Shown here in pieces: positions 29,300 to 39,100 of a stretch of DNA of 64,000 bases. Position 1 is the stretch's first letter. Each line of letters opens with the position of its first letter. This DNA is from an uncultured Novosphingobium sp. (GTDB lineage: Bacteria > Pseudomonadota > Alphaproteobacteria > Sphingomonadales > Sphingomonadaceae): NCBI GenBank assembly GCA_946886075.1, contig CAMPHR010000013.1:1-64000 (forward strand), read 5' to 3'. The position numbers were made by a program, and so were the translations under genes. The notes under the pieces are model-generated. The model saw only the letters and a program-made list of their open reading frames with translations. It had not been told where the DNA came from and did no database searches.

Positions 29300-31975
29300 A
29301 TGAGCACGACCGCGACGCGTTATGTCTATCGTTTCGGCGGCGGCGTCGATGATGGCGGCAAGGGTGACAAAAATCTTCTCGGCGGCAAGGGCGCCAACCT
29401 GGACGGCATGGCCGCTATCGGCCTGCCGGTGCCCCCGGGCTTCACCATCACGACTGAGATGTGCACCCGCTATTATCAGGATGGCGGCGTGTTCCCCGAC
29501 AGCCTGAAGTCCGAAGTCGCGAACGGGATCGCCCACATCGAAGGCGTGACGGGCAAGAAGTTCGGCGACGCGGCCGACCCGCTGCTGGTCTCCGTCCGCT
29601 CCGGCGCGCGCATTTCGATGCCCGGAATGATGGACACGGTCCTCAACCTCGGCCTCAACGACGAAACCGTCCTCGGCCTTGCAGCCGCATCGGGGGACGA
29701 ACGCTTCGCCTGGGACAGCTATCGCCGCTTCATCCAGATGTACTCCGATGTGGTGCTGGAACTGGACCATGGCGCGTTCGAGGAGGCCCTTGAAGTCGCG
29801 AAGGAAGACCAGGGCTATACCCTCGACACGGAAATGACCGCCGACGACTGGAAGGCGCTCGTGGCCGAGTATAAGGCCCTTGTTTCAAAGCTCTGGAACA
29901 AGCCTTTCCCGCAGGATGTGAACGACCAGCTCTGGGGTGCGATCAGCGCCGTCTTCGGCAGCTGGCAGGCCGACCGCGCGAAGGTCTATCGCCGCCTGAA
30001 CTCGATCCCGCACGATTGGGGCACCGCCGTTAATGTGCAGGCGATGGTGTTCGGCAATATGGGCGACACCTCGGCCACCGGCGTCGCCTTCACCCGCGAC
30101 CCCGCCACTGGCGAGAACGCTTATTATGGCGAATATCTGATCAACGCGCAGGGCGAGGACGTGGTGGCGGGCATCCGCACGCCCCAATATCTGACCCGGC
30201 AGGCGCGCGAGCGGGCAGGGGCCAAGCCGCTGTCGATGGAAGAGGCGATGCCGGAAACCTACGCCGAACTGGCGCGGGTGTTCCAGATTCTCGAAACCCA
30301 TTATCGCGACATGCAGGACATCGAGTTTACGGTGCAGCAGGGCAAGCTCTGGATGCTCCAGACCCGCTCGGGCAAGCGCACCGCCAAGGCAGCGCTCAAG
30401 ATCGCGGTCGATATGGCAACCGAGGGCCTGATCACCGAAGAGGAAGCCGTCGCCTGCGTCGATCCCGCCGCGCTCGACCAGCTGCTCCACCCGACGCTTG
30501 ATCCCAAGGCGGCCCGCGATGTGCTGACCAAGGGCCTTCCCGCATCTCCCGGCGCGGCTTCGGGCGCGATTGTGTTCGACGCCGACACAGCCGAACGCCG
30601 CAACGAGCTTGGCGACTCGGTCATCCTCGTCCGTGTCGAAACCTCGCCGGAAGACATTCACGGCATGCACGCGGCCAAGGGCATCCTGACCGCGCGCGGC
30701 GGCATGACGTCACACGCCGCCGTGGTCGCGCGTGGCATGGGCCGTCCCTGCGTATCCGGTGCGGGCAGCCTGTCGATCGACAACGCCGCCAAGACTCTGC
30801 GCATCGAGGGCCGTACTCTCAAGGAAGGCGACATCCTTACAATCGACGGTTCGACCGGCGAGGTGATGGCGGGCGAAGTGCCGACCGTGCAGCCCGAACT
30901 GGCGGGAGACTTCGGCGTGCTGATGGGCTGGGCCGACAAGGTCCGCCGCCTCAAGGTTCGCGCCAACGCGGAGACGCCGCAGGACTGCCAGGTCGCGCGC
31001 GAATTCGGCGCGGAGGGCGTTGGCCTCTGCCGCACCGAGCATATGTTCTTCGACGCAGCCCGCATCACCGCCGTTCGCGAGATGATCCTCGCTGACAGCG
31101 AAAAGGGCCGCCGCGTTGCGCTCGACAGGCTGCTCCCTGAACAGCGGGACGATTTCGCACAGATCTTCATGGTGATGGCGGGCCTGCCCGTGACCATCCG
31201 CCTGCTCGATCCGCCGCTGCACGAATTCCTGCCCCATGGCGAAGCGGAGTTCGAGGAAGTGGCCAAGGCCGCGGGCGTCGGCGTAGATGCGCTCAAGCGC
31301 CGTGCGGCCGAACTGCATGAGTTCAACCCGATGCTCGGCCATCGCGGTTGCCGCCTGGGCGTCACTTACCCTGAAATCTACGAAATGCAGGCCCGCGCCA
31401 TCTTCGAAGCGGCGCTCCTCATCAAGCAGCGTTCGGGCGACGCGCCGATCCCCGAAATCATGATCCCGCTCGTCGCCACGAAGAAGGAGCTGGAGCTGAT
31501 GAAGGCGATCGTCGATCGCGTCGCCAGCGAGGTTTTCGCGGAGCAGGGCGCGTCGGTCGAGTATCTCGTCGGCACCATGATCGAACTGCCGCGCGCTGCG
31601 CTCAAAGCGGGCGAGATCGCCGAGGTAGGCGAATTCTTCTCCTTCGGTACCAACGACCTGACGCAGACCACCATCGGCATCAGCCGTGACGATGCGGGCC
31701 GCTTCCTGACGCAATATGTGGACAAGGGCATCTTCGCCCGCGACCCGTTCGTCAGCATCGATGTGGAGGGTGTTGGCCAGCTTATCGAGCTGGCGGCCGA
31801 GCGTGGCCGTGCGAAGCGCAGCGGCATCAAGCTTGGCATCTGCGGCGAACATGGCGGCGACCCCGCCTCCATCGCCTTCTGCGAGCAAACCGGGCTCGAT
31901 TATGTTTCGGCCTCGCCCTACCGCGTCCCCATTGCCCGCCTAGCCGCCGCCCAGGCAGCGCTGGCCAGGAAGTAA
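29300..31975 (+). CDS. ppdK: pyruvate, phosphate dikinase
   Basis: An 891-residue PPDK that interconverts pyruvate, ATP and phosphate with phosphoenolpyruvate, AMP and pyrophosphate. The N-terminal ATP-grasp part has KNLLGGKGANLDGMA and the central phosphohistidine loop GGMTSHAAVVARGMGRP (H472). The C-terminal PEP/pyruvate barrel has GLCRTEHMF, FGTNDLTQTT and GICGEHGGDP with the catalytic Cys. I chose the ATG at 29300 (GAGG five bases upstream); an ATG at 29276 is 8 codons earlier. It runs alone, 149 bases or more after glyS. Confidence 0.97.
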   Translation: MSTTATRYVYRFGGGVDDGGKGDKNLLGGKGANLDGMAAIGLPVPPGFTITTEMCTRYYQDGGVFPDSLKSEVANGIAHIEGVTGKKFGDAADPLLVSVRSGARISMPGMMDTVLNLGLNDETVLGLAAASGDERFAWDSYRRFIQMYSDVVLELDHGAFEEALEVAKEDQGYTLDTEMTADDWKALVAEYKALVSKLWNKPFPQDVNDQLWGAISAVFGSWQADRAKVYRRLNSIPHDWGTAVNVQAMVFGNMGDTSATGVAFTRDPATGENAYYGEYLINAQGEDVVAGIRTPQYLTRQARERAGAKPLSMEEAMPETYAELARVFQILETHYRDMQDIEFTVQQGKLWMLQTRSGKRTAKAALKIAVDMATEGLITEEEAVACVDPAALDQLLHPTLDPKAARDVLTKGLPASPGAASGAIVFDADTAERRNELGDSVILVRVETSPEDIHGMHAAKGILTARGGMTSHAAVVARGMGRPCVSGAGSLSIDNAAKTLRIEGRTLKEGDILTIDGSTGEVMAGEVPTVQPELAGDFGVLMGWADKVRRLKVRANAETPQDCQVAREFGAEGVGLCRTEHMFFDAARITAVREMILADSEKGRRVALDRLLPEQRDDFAQIFMVMAGLPVTIRLLDPPLHEFLPHGEAEFEEVAKAAGVGVDALKRRAAELHEFNPMLGHRGCRLGVTYPEIYEMQARAIFEAALLIKQRSGDAPIPEIMIPLVATKKELELMKAIVDRVASEVFAEQGASVEYLVGTMIELPRAALKAGEIAEVGEFFSFGTNDLTQTTIGISRDDAGRFLTQYVDKGIFARDPFVSIDVEGVGQLIELAAERGRAKRSGIKLGICGEHGGDPASIAFCEQTGLDYVSASPYRVPIARLAAAQAALARK

Positions 31976-31990
31976 GGCGCTGCCCAACCA

Positions 31991-32030
31991 AACCCTCTCC
32001 CGCAATCCGGGAGGGGGCTAGGGCAGGGCC
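31991..32030. repeat. palindromic repeat after ppdK, same family as in glyS
   Basis: CCCTCTCCCG-CAATC-CGGGAGGGGG followed by CTAGGGCAGGG lies 15 bases after the ppdK stop. It probably acts as the 3' hairpin for ppdK and for the convergent small gene. Confidence 0.7.
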
Positions 32031-32036
32031 GCTTCC

Positions 32037-32471
32037 TCACACTTCCAGATAGCGCCGCTCATGCTCGCGAACCTTCCCGGTTTCGAGCAGCCGCGCCTGT
32101 GTACGCCATTCCTCCCGCGCAATCGTTCCGGGTTCCCGCCCCAGCCGAGCCTCCAGCGCTGCCTGTTGCTCGTCACTCATCGCGCCGACCTGATCATAGC
32201 GCTGATATCCTGCCTCATGCAGGGCGGCTGCGTCCTTCGCTGAAATGCCTCTGATCCGCGTCAGGTCATGACGCTCCATGCGATCATCCCAGTTACCGGG
32301 TGCAGCAGCCGCCAATCGCGCATCCCGCTCCTTGATCGTCTGCCGGTGCGCGATCTGTTCGTCGCGCCACAGCCGCTTATATTTGCCGCGCCCGCTCATC
32401 ATCAGGCCTAGCACCAGCCCGACGAGCAGCGCGATGACCAGCAATATGATCTCGTTCAAAGTGAAAGCCAT
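32037..32471 (-). CDS. membrane-anchored helix-hairpin-helix-like protein
   Basis: A 144-residue protein starting at 32471 (MAFTLNEIILLVIALLVGL), although the open frame extends further upstream without homology. One N-terminal membrane segment (residues about 6-26) is followed by a basic, coiled-coil-like stretch. A soluble part, DLTRIRGISAKDAAALHEAGYQRYDQV, resembles the helix-hairpin-helix units seen in DUF4332-like proteins. The function is unknown. It is convergent with ppdK and divergent from tRNA-Arg. Confidence 0.78.
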   Translation of the reverse strand: MAFTLNEIILLVIALLVGLVLGLMMSGRGKYKRLWRDEQIAHRQTIKERDARLAAAAPGNWDDRMERHDLTRIRGISAKDAAALHEAGYQRYDQVGAMSDEQQAALEARLGREPGTIAREEWRTQARLLETGKVREHERRYLEV

Positions 32472-32611
32472 GCCTCGCCTCCTTACCCCGATCCGCAACG
32501 AGCAAATGCGGGAAAAAGTTGCGCCTACGAAACTGCACCGGCGGGGCCGTAAAAAAAGTGAAAAAGGGGGTTGCCCAATCATCCGCCCCCCTCTATCTGC
32601 CGCTCCACAAC

Positions 32612-32688
32612 GCGCCCGTAGCTCAGCTGGATAGAGCATCAGACTACGAATCTGAGGGTCGGACGTTCGAATCGTTCCGGGCGCGCCA
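32612..32688 (+). tRNA. tRNA-Arg (ACG)
   Basis: The 77-nt cloverleaf has GCGCCCG/CGGGCGC acceptor arms and an encoded CCA. The anticodon arm TCAGA-CTACGAA-TCTGA gives anticodon ACG, which is read as ICG after deamination. Confidence 0.97.
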
Positions 32689-32866
32689 TTTTCTTTTTTC
32701 GAAGAAAATCAGCAGCATATAAGATGATCTTCAATGGTCGTCTCGACTGCCAAGCGCCAGGATATTGATCGAGCGCTCCCCACATCTGGATGTCAGCCTG
32801 ATCCTAAACGGACGCCGCTGCATCAACGATCAAGCCGCTAGTGGCTCAACCACAAATGCGGCCGCT

Positions 32867-34321
32867 TCAGCCTGACCTCGCGATCTCAATCATCCCGTCT
32901 ATATCAGCATGCAGCTCCAACTGCGCTGCTATCTCATCGAGCGCTTGCCCTACAGAGGCCGCATAATCCGCCCCCGTCGAATTCACGTTTAGCGACGCCA
33001 TCAATCCAGCACGTGCGTCCGTACTGGCAAACAGGCCATGAACATAGGTGCCGTAGACGCCGCCATCGGGGCTGACCGCGCCGTCTACTCGCCCATCCGC
33101 CATTCGCGCGAAATGCCGTGCGCAGTCCGGCCCCTCGGTCAAGCCGACATGCATTTCATATCCGGTAAAGCTTTGCCCCCACGCCGTGCCTGTCACCCGC
33201 TCCAACGCTTTCGCCCCGATCAGCCGGGTGTGAACGTCAAGCAGGCCCAGGCCCTCGATCGTTTCCGGCGCTCCTTCGATACCATCGGGATCGGAAATGG
33301 CGCGGCCGAGCATCTGATACCCCCCGCAAATGCCCAGAACAGGCTTGCCCTGCCGATGATGCGCCAGGATGTCGATGTCCCATCCCTCCGCCCGCAACGC
33401 CCTCAGGTCGGCAATGGTCGCCTTTGACCCTGGCAGGATGATCAGGCTTGCTTCGGCTGGAATGGGCTGCCCCGGCGGCACCATTACAAGATCGACTTCA
33501 GGCTCCAGCTTGAGGGGGTCAAGGTCATCAAAATTCGCGATGCGCGGCAGAATGGGGCAGGCGATGACGACACGCCTCGCGCTCCGCCCTGCAACACGCT
33601 CCAACACCACGGCATCTTCGCTGGGCAGCCGAGCCGTAGCAGGCAGCCAGGGAATGACGCCAAAGCCTCGCCAGCCTGACAATTGCTCGATCTGGCGGTA
33701 GCCATCCTCGAACAGTGCGGGGTCGCCGCGAAATTTGTTGATCAGGAACCCGCGGACCATCGCTGCGTCAACAGGATCGATAATGGCTTTCGTGCCTGCA
33801 ATCGCAGCGATGACGCCGCCACGATCTATGTCGCCGACCAGGATGACCGGCACATTTGCCGCCCTCGAAAAGCCCATGTTCGCAATATCGCCAGCGCGCA
33901 GATTAATCTCGGCGGGCGAACCAGCGCCCTCTACAACGACAATGTCGCATTGCTGCCGAAGCCGTTCATAGCTCTCCATCACCGCACCCAGTAGTTCTGC
34001 TCGCGCCGTGCGGAAATTGCCCGCGCCCAACGTGCCGCGAACTTTCCCATGCACGACCAGTTGTGATGTCCGGTCAGCTTGCGGCTTCAGCAGCACCGGG
34101 TTCATGTCGCTATGCGGCTCCACCCCGGCGGCCAGCGCCTGAAGCGCCTGCGCCCGGCCGATTTCGCCGCCATCGGCTGTGACGGCTGCGTTATTGGACA
34201 TGTTCTGCGGCTTGAACGGGCGCACGCTGTAGCCACGACGCACCAGGGCGCGGCACAGGCCCGCAACGAGCACCGACTTTCCGACGTCGGATCCTGTTCC
34301 CTGAAGCATGATCGCGGTCAT
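32867..34321 (-). CDS. cobQ: cobyric acid synthase (CobQ)
   Basis: A 484-residue amidotransferase that amidates adenosylcobyrinic acid a,c-diamide at four positions. The N-terminal synthetase part has the P-loop [15 protein letters not shown] and [12 protein letters not shown]. The C-terminal glutaminase part has [10 protein letters not shown] with the nucleophile C332 and GTYVHGLF with the catalytic His. The ATG at 34321 has GGAG upstream; the open frame begins 12 codons earlier. No other cobalamin gene is in the window, so its pathway partners must be elsewhere. Confidence 0.95.
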   Translation of the reverse strand: MTAIMLQGTGSDVGKSVLVAGLCRALVRRGYSVRPFKPQNMSNNAAVTADGGEIGRAQALQALAAGVEPHSDMNPVLLKPQADRTSQLVVHGKVRGTLGAGNFRTARAELLGAVMESYERLRQQCDIVVVEGAGSPAEINLRAGDIANMGFSRAANVPVILVGDIDRGGVIAAIAGTKAIIDPVDAAMVRGFLINKFRGDPALFEDGYRQIEQLSGWRGFGVIPWLPATARLPSEDAVVLERVAGRSARRVVIACPILPRIANFDDLDPLKLEPEVDLVMVPPGQPIPAEASLIILPGSKATIADLRALRAEGWDIDILAHHRQGKPVLGICGGYQMLGRAISDPDGIEGAPETIEGLGLLDVHTRLIGAKALERVTGTAWGQSFTGYEMHVGLTEGPDCARHFARMADGRVDGAVSPDGGVYGTYVHGLFASTDARAGLMASLNVNSTGADYAASVGQALDEIAAQLELHADIDGMIEIARSG

Positions 34322-34382
34322 GCCGCCGCTCCTGCATGCGGCTCCGCTTCCGGTCAACCGCAGCCTTGCACCTGTACGTAGA

Positions 34383-34607
34383 TCAGAAGGTCAGGCGCCG
34401 CCGCATCTCGACGGCATCGATGATCATCCCGCCCGCCATGAACACCGATCCGGTGCATGCGAGCGCCAGCAATTGTCCGCCAAAGCCCGGATATTGCCCC
34501 ATATAGACGATGCCGCGCTCCGTCGCGCCAAGGGCAAGCGCATAGATGACCAGGAACGCCTCAAACTTCGTCTTGATCGTGAAAAGGCGCTTTATTCGGT
34601 CCATCAT
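34383..34607 (-). CDS. small membrane protein of unknown function
   Basis: A 74-residue protein with a basic N-terminus ([17 protein letters not shown]) and two hydrophobic segments, [20 protein letters not shown] and [22 protein letters not shown]. It ends with a charged tail. It lies 22 bases downstream of astB on the same strand, so it may be co-transcribed with astAB. I do not recognise the family; codon use is like that of its neighbours and the frame looks real. Confidence 0.65.
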   Translation of the reverse strand: MMDRIKRLFTIKTKFEAFLVIYALALGATERGIVYMGQYPGFGGQLLALACTGSVFMAGGMIIDAVEMRRRLTF

Positions 34608-34629
34608 TCCACTCGAGCTGCGACTTGCT

Positions 34630-35889
34630 CTAAGGAATTAAGTCGCCCGAAAGTTGCAAATGGTCAACAAGCATTAACCACGATTGTTCGATCTGCGCGA
34701 TCAGGCGGGTGTCGACCAGATCGGTGGCGACGATCTCGTCCGGCCAGCAACGCTCGACAATGGTCGCAATGGCATCCAGCTTCGCCTCGTTCATCAGAAA
34801 TCGTGGATCGATATTCGCGGGATCGGCCACGACCCTCAACCTCAGGCAGGCAGGCCCGCCGCCATTGGCCATGGATTGGCGCACATCGACCGGGATCAGC
34901 TCGCGAATGGGGCCATTGCCCGCAACCAGATTTTCCAGCCACGACCAGACACTCGGGATGGCTTTCGCTTCGGTCGGCAGGATCAAGGCCATGCCGCCAT
35001 GGGGCATCGTCACCAGTTGCGCATTGAACAGATAGCTTTGGATGGCTTCGGCCAGGCTTATCGCCTGCGCTGGCACTTCGATGATCTGCACGGCGGGAAA
35101 GAGCGCGCGCAGCTGCTCGTAGAAGCGGTCCTTGTCGGCAAAGGCCTGTTCATGGGCAAACAGCACGCTTTCATTGGCGACCGCGACGACGTCATTGTGA
35201 AAGGCGCCGACCGCGATCGCCTCTTCCGATTGCATGACGAACAACGTCCGTTCTGGGTTAAGGCCATGGAGTCGCGCTACCGCTTTGCTTGCCTCGACAT
35301 GTTGGCGCGCGGGGTAGGGGCCGCCTGCTTGGCCATAGACGAATATCTCCACGCCCCGATCGGCATGGGCCGCGCACAGGCGCATATGATTGGCGGCCCC
35401 TTCATCGCCGAAGGGGGCCGGGATCGGCGAGTGCACCGCGAAGGCTGACTTGTCGGAAAAGACGACCTGCAACTGGGTGAAGGTCTGCGGCCACTCATGG
35501 CTGCGGTGGGGCATCGTCACCAGATTGGCCACCGTCAGATGGGCGCGCCCATCCGCCGTGTCCGGTCCCGGCGATACGGTGGCGGCATTGGCCGCCCACA
35601 TGGACGACGCAGACATTGCGGCGGCCCGGATATGTGGCTCCGCTTCGCTTATGTCGGTGCCTAGCACGCTGAGCCACCGTCCGTCTGGCCGCCATTGGGG
35701 CACGAAAATGCCTTGGGTCAGGCCCAGGCCGAGGTTCGTGCGCATCTTGTCGATGCCTTGCAGGGCGGCTGCCCGCGGGTGCGATGCCGCTCCTGCATTG
35801 TTGGCCGACGCCAGATTGCCAAGGCTCAGTCCGGCATAATTGTGGCTGGGACCGATCAAGCCGTCGAAATTGATCTCCCTCACGCTCAT
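34630..35889 (-). CDS. astB: N-succinylarginine dihydrolase (AstB)
   Basis: A 419-residue member of the amidinotransferase superfamily. It opens with EINFDGLIGPSHNYAGLSLGNLAS and carries AVGAFHNDVVAVAN with the catalytic His, and NGGGPACLRLRVV near the C-terminus with the nucleophile Cys. It hydrolyses N2-succinylarginine to succinylornithine, ammonia and CO2, step 2 of the AST arginine catabolic pathway. It overlaps astA by 4 bases; astC, astD and astE are not in the window. Confidence 0.96.
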   Translation of the reverse strand: MSVREINFDGLIGPSHNYAGLSLGNLASANNAGAASHPRAAALQGIDKMRTNLGLGLTQGIFVPQWRPDGRWLSVLGTDISEAEPHIRAAAMSASSMWAANAATVSPGPDTADGRAHLTVANLVTMPHRSHEWPQTFTQLQVVFSDKSAFAVHSPIPAPFGDEGAANHMRLCAAHADRGVEIFVYGQAGGPYPARQHVEASKAVARLHGLNPERTLFVMQSEEAIAVGAFHNDVVAVANESVLFAHEQAFADKDRFYEQLRALFPAVQIIEVPAQAISLAEAIQSYLFNAQLVTMPHGGMALILPTEAKAIPSVWSWLENLVAGNGPIRELIPVDVRQSMANGGGPACLRLRVVADPANIDPRFLMNEAKLDAIATIVERCWPDEIVATDLVDTRLIAQIEQSWLMLVDHLQLSGDLIP

Positions 35890-36905
35890 GCGCGCGGCAC
35901 CATCGTGAATGGCTGTCCCGGTTCAATCCCCAGTCGGTCGGCGCTTGGCCTGTCGAGTGATACGCTCTTGTTGCTGGCCTGCTTGACGAAGCCGTAGGTG
36001 CAGCGAAACGCCGCGCGTTCGCCGCAAGCGATCAGATGCTTTTCCCCGCCATCATCATGGACCGAAGCTAGAGTCACGTCCTGCGCATGGGCGATGGTTT
36101 GCAGCGAATTGATCTGCCCCACCATCGTCGGCCCGCCGTCGAAAATGTCGATATAGCCGGGATTGGTGAAGCCCTCCGTCTCCAGCATCCGCATCGCCGC
36201 GCGGCCATTGGGGTGGGGCAGGCCGATGACCGCCCGCGCGCTGTCGGTCAGCATGGCTGTATAGATCGGCGTCTTGGGCATCAGGTCGGCAATGAACTGG
36301 TTGCCGTGGATGGCGTTGAACTCGTCCGCTTCTTGGAATGTCATGCCAAAGAAGCGCCCGGCCAGCCCGTCCCAGAAGGGCGATCCGCCCGCTTCGTCTA
36401 TCACGCCGCGCAGCTCCGCGATCACCTGGTCGCCAAAGCGCTCGCGATGGTTGCGGATATAAAGGTAGCGGCTGCGGGCGAGCAGAAGGCCAAGCCCCTC
36501 CGCCCGCTCACGCGGATGAAGGAAAAGGCCGCCGACCTCCGTTGATCCCTCCAGATCGGTGACGAGCGAGAGCATCTCCGCCCGGAACGTCCGGGTAAGT
36601 TCACGGCTGTGTTGGGTAAGAACGCCCAGCCGATAGGAATAGAAGGGCCAGCTTTGCCCGACCTTGCTGAAAATCTGGCAAGTCCCCCGAACTTGCCCGG
36701 TTGTGCAGTTTTCCAGCACCAGCAGGATGAGCTCGTCCTTAACCTCCCCACCCTCACGCCCAAGCGCCGATTCGGTCCGAGCCAGCTTCTGTTCCAGCGC
36801 CCTCCGGTCCGCAGGCAGGTTCGTAAATCCTCCCCCCGTTAGTTTCGCTAATTCATACAGGGTTTGCAGATCATCCGCCCGCGCAGTCCGCATGACAAAG
36901 CTCAA
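35886..36905 (-). CDS. astA: arginine N-succinyltransferase (AstA)
   Basis: A 339-residue GNAT-type enzyme, step 1 of the AST pathway: it transfers succinyl from succinyl-CoA to arginine. Family segments are SFVMRTARADDLQTLYELA, TEVGGLFLHPRERAEGLGLLLARSR, and FWDGLAGRFFGMTFQEAD. One subunit of this size matches bacterial AstA. Its ATG at 36905 is at the head of the astA-astB unit. Confidence 0.96.
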   Translation of the reverse strand: MSFVMRTARADDLQTLYELAKLTGGGFTNLPADRRALEQKLARTESALGREGGEVKDELILLVLENCTTGQVRGTCQIFSKVGQSWPFYSYRLGVLTQHSRELTRTFRAEMLSLVTDLEGSTEVGGLFLHPRERAEGLGLLLARSRYLYIRNHRERFGDQVIAELRGVIDEAGGSPFWDGLAGRFFGMTFQEADEFNAIHGNQFIADLMPKTPIYTAMLTDSARAVIGLPHPNGRAAMRMLETEGFTNPGYIDIFDGGPTMVGQINSLQTIAHAQDVTLASVHDDGGEKHLIACGERAAFRCTYGFVKQASNKSVSLDRPSADRLGIEPGQPFTMVPRA

Positions 36906-37018
36906 CCGATCACCTCCTCAGGAAGCGCGCCTGCTAAAATCCGAGCAATGAACCAGGGGCCGCTCATCTGCGCGAGCTTATCAAACGACGCTGCCCGCCT
37001 CCAGCCTCGCAGCGGCTT

Positions 37019-37504
37019 TTAGATGAGCGCTTTAAATTCCTGCAATATGTCCCGGTAAAGCTTGCGCTTGAACGGAACTATGACGTCGGGCAGGGCTTCC
37101 GGGTCGATCCATTTCCACTGCGAGAATTCGGGATGCGGGGTAGCGATGTCGATGTCGCTGTCACTCCCAAGAAACCGCGCCAGGAACCATGTCTGGCGCT
37201 GCCCGCGATATTTGCCGCCCCAGAGCTTGCCGACCAGCTCCGGCGGCAAGTCGTACAGATGTTCGTCCCGGGCCTTTGCGATGATCTCGACATGATCCGG
37301 GCTGATCCCGGTTTCCTCGCCAAGTTCACGGAAGGCTGCTTCCTTTTCTTCTTCCCCCGGATCGATCCCACCCTGTGGCATTTGCCAGGCCTCGACCTGA
37401 CTATCGATCCGCTGCCCGACGAAAACCCTGCCGTCCATGTTGACGAGCATCACGCCGACACAGGGCCGGTATCCGAGTTCTGAATTATTTGGCACGGAAG
37501 CCAT
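37019..37504 (-). CDS. rppH: RNA pyrophosphohydrolase (RppH)
   Basis: A 161-residue Nudix hydrolase. The complete Nudix box GGIDPGEEEKEAAFRELGEE is preceded by QRIDSQVEAWQMPQ, and a WFLARFLGSDSDI segment follows. It removes pyrophosphate from the 5' end of mRNAs and starts their decay. The 183 bases before the next gene (the photolyase, divergent) must hold both promoters; I see no clear motif. Confidence 0.95.
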   Translation of the reverse strand: MASVPNNSELGYRPCVGVMLVNMDGRVFVGQRIDSQVEAWQMPQGGIDPGEEEKEAAFRELGEETGISPDHVEIIAKARDEHLYDLPPELVGKLWGGKYRGQRQTWFLARFLGSDSDIDIATPHPEFSQWKWIDPEALPDVIVPFKRKLYRDILQEFKALI

Positions 37505-37687
37505 GCTGTCCCCTGATCAATTTCCTGTCCGCTGCCACTGAGCTACGGACTTTGCGCGATACAAAGATAAGCCGCCAAGCATTGGGCGTCCATGAGCTAA
37601 AAAAACACAGTGCCGTATCTGGACAGCTTTTCGCGTTGAATGGGTCGAGGGCTTGGAAGGCCGGTGCAGCAGTGGCAAAGCTGTCAC

Positions 37688-39064
37688 ATGTCTGATCCCG
37701 TAATCCTGTGGTTCCGCCAAGACCTTCGCCTTTCCGACCAGGCTGCTCTCGCCGCCGCGGTGGCGGAAGGGCCTATCATTCCGGTCTACATCCTGGATGA
37801 CACGACTCCAAAGCAATGGAAGATGGGGGGCGCGCAACGATGGTGGCTTCACCATAGCCTCAAGTCCCTGGATGAAAGTCTCCGCCGCAAAGGATCGCGC
37901 CTCATCCTGCGCAGGGGAGAGAGCGTCGAGCAATTCCAGCGCTTAACTCGGGAAACTGGCGCAAAGCGGGTGCATGCGCTCGCCCATTACGAACCTTGGT
38001 GGCGTAATGCGGAAAAGGCAGCCGCCCAGCACGTCGACCTTCAGTTGCACGATGGCATGCTGCTATTGCCGCCCGGCTGTGTCCGAACGGCTGGCGGGAA
38101 TCTCTATCAGATATACACGCCTTTTGCCAGGGCAACTATGCAGCACATGCCCCCTCCGGGCCCCACGCCCGCGCCGAGCAAGATCGGCGCGCCGGAAAAA
38201 TGGCCGACAAGCGAAGCGCTCGATGCCTGGGATCTGCTGCCAACCAAACCGGATTGGGCCGCTCGTTTTTCTGAGGATTGGTCGCCGGGAGAAGCAGGAG
38301 CGCGTGAGAATGTTGCGGCCTTCATGGACGAAGCGGACGAGTATGATATCGCGCGCAACCTTCCGTCGATTGAGGGCACATCACGCTTGTCACCTCACCT
38401 GCACTTTGGGGAGGTCTCTCCCGCTTATGTGTGGCATCGCATCAGTGACGCAGCCAAGGATGCGACGACTTTCTTCAAAGAACTGATCTGGCGGGATTAT
38501 GCCTTTACGCAGACTTGGTCGCTGCCGACTTATGGGTCGAAAAATGCACGGGCCGACTTCGACAAGATGCCCTGGCGCGACCTGCACGAAGCAGGTGGGG
38601 ATTTCACGGCGTGGAAGCAGGGGCGGACAGGCTACCCGATAGTTGATGCCGGTATGCGACAGCTTTGGACAACCGGCTGGATGCACAACCGCGTGCGCAT
38701 GATCGCCGCTAGTTTCCTCATCAAACATCTACTCATTGACTGGCGACATGGCGCGCAATGGTTTTGGGACACTTTGGTCGACGCGAATTACGCGAACAAC
38801 AGCGTCAACTGGCAGTGGGTGGCTGGCAGCGGTGTCGACGCGAACCTGTTCACCCGTATCATGGCCCCCTTGACGCAATCTCCAAAATTCGATGCCGCTG
38901 ACTATATCAGAAGGTGGGTACCCGAATTGGCGCAACTCGATGACAAGACGATCCATGACCCTGACGCCTATGATGTCCGGCCCACCTCCTATCCTTCGAA
39001 GCGGATCGGGCATCGTGAGGCGCGGGAGCGTGCGCTGGCGGCTTATCGGCGCACCAGAACTTGA
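37688..39064 (+). CDS. phrB: deoxyribodipyrimidine photolyase (CPD photolyase)
   Basis: A 458-residue photolyase that repairs cyclobutane pyrimidine dimers with blue light. The N-terminal antenna domain starts ILWFRQDLRLSDQAAL. The FAD-binding C-terminal domain has TSRLSPHLHFGEVSP, WMHNRVRMIAASFLIKHLLI with the FAD-binding residues, and WQWVAGSGVDA. The ATG at 37688 was chosen; the frame is open from 37640. A CFA synthase follows 36 bases later, so the two form a small stress operon. Confidence 0.95.
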   Translation: MSDPVILWFRQDLRLSDQAALAAAVAEGPIIPVYILDDTTPKQWKMGGAQRWWLHHSLKSLDESLRRKGSRLILRRGESVEQFQRLTRETGAKRVHALAHYEPWWRNAEKAAAQHVDLQLHDGMLLLPPGCVRTAGGNLYQIYTPFARATMQHMPPPGPTPAPSKIGAPEKWPTSEALDAWDLLPTKPDWAARFSEDWSPGEAGARENVAAFMDEADEYDIARNLPSIEGTSRLSPHLHFGEVSPAYVWHRISDAAKDATTFFKELIWRDYAFTQTWSLPTYGSKNARADFDKMPWRDLHEAGGDFTAWKQGRTGYPIVDAGMRQLWTTGWMHNRVRMIAASFLIKHLLIDWRHGAQWFWDTLVDANYANNSVNWQWVAGSGVDANLFTRIMAPLTQSPKFDAADYIRRWVPELAQLDDKTIHDPDAYDVRPTSYPSKRIGHREARERALAAYRRTRT

Positions 39065-39100
39065 AGGTGGGAAACAGGTGAGAAGGGTAGAGGCTAAGGG

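Noticed and set aside
32612..32866. Genomic island integrated at tRNA-Arg
   Set aside because: No integrase, no direct repeat of the tRNA end and no change of gene style were seen; 32689-32866 shows no feature I can support.
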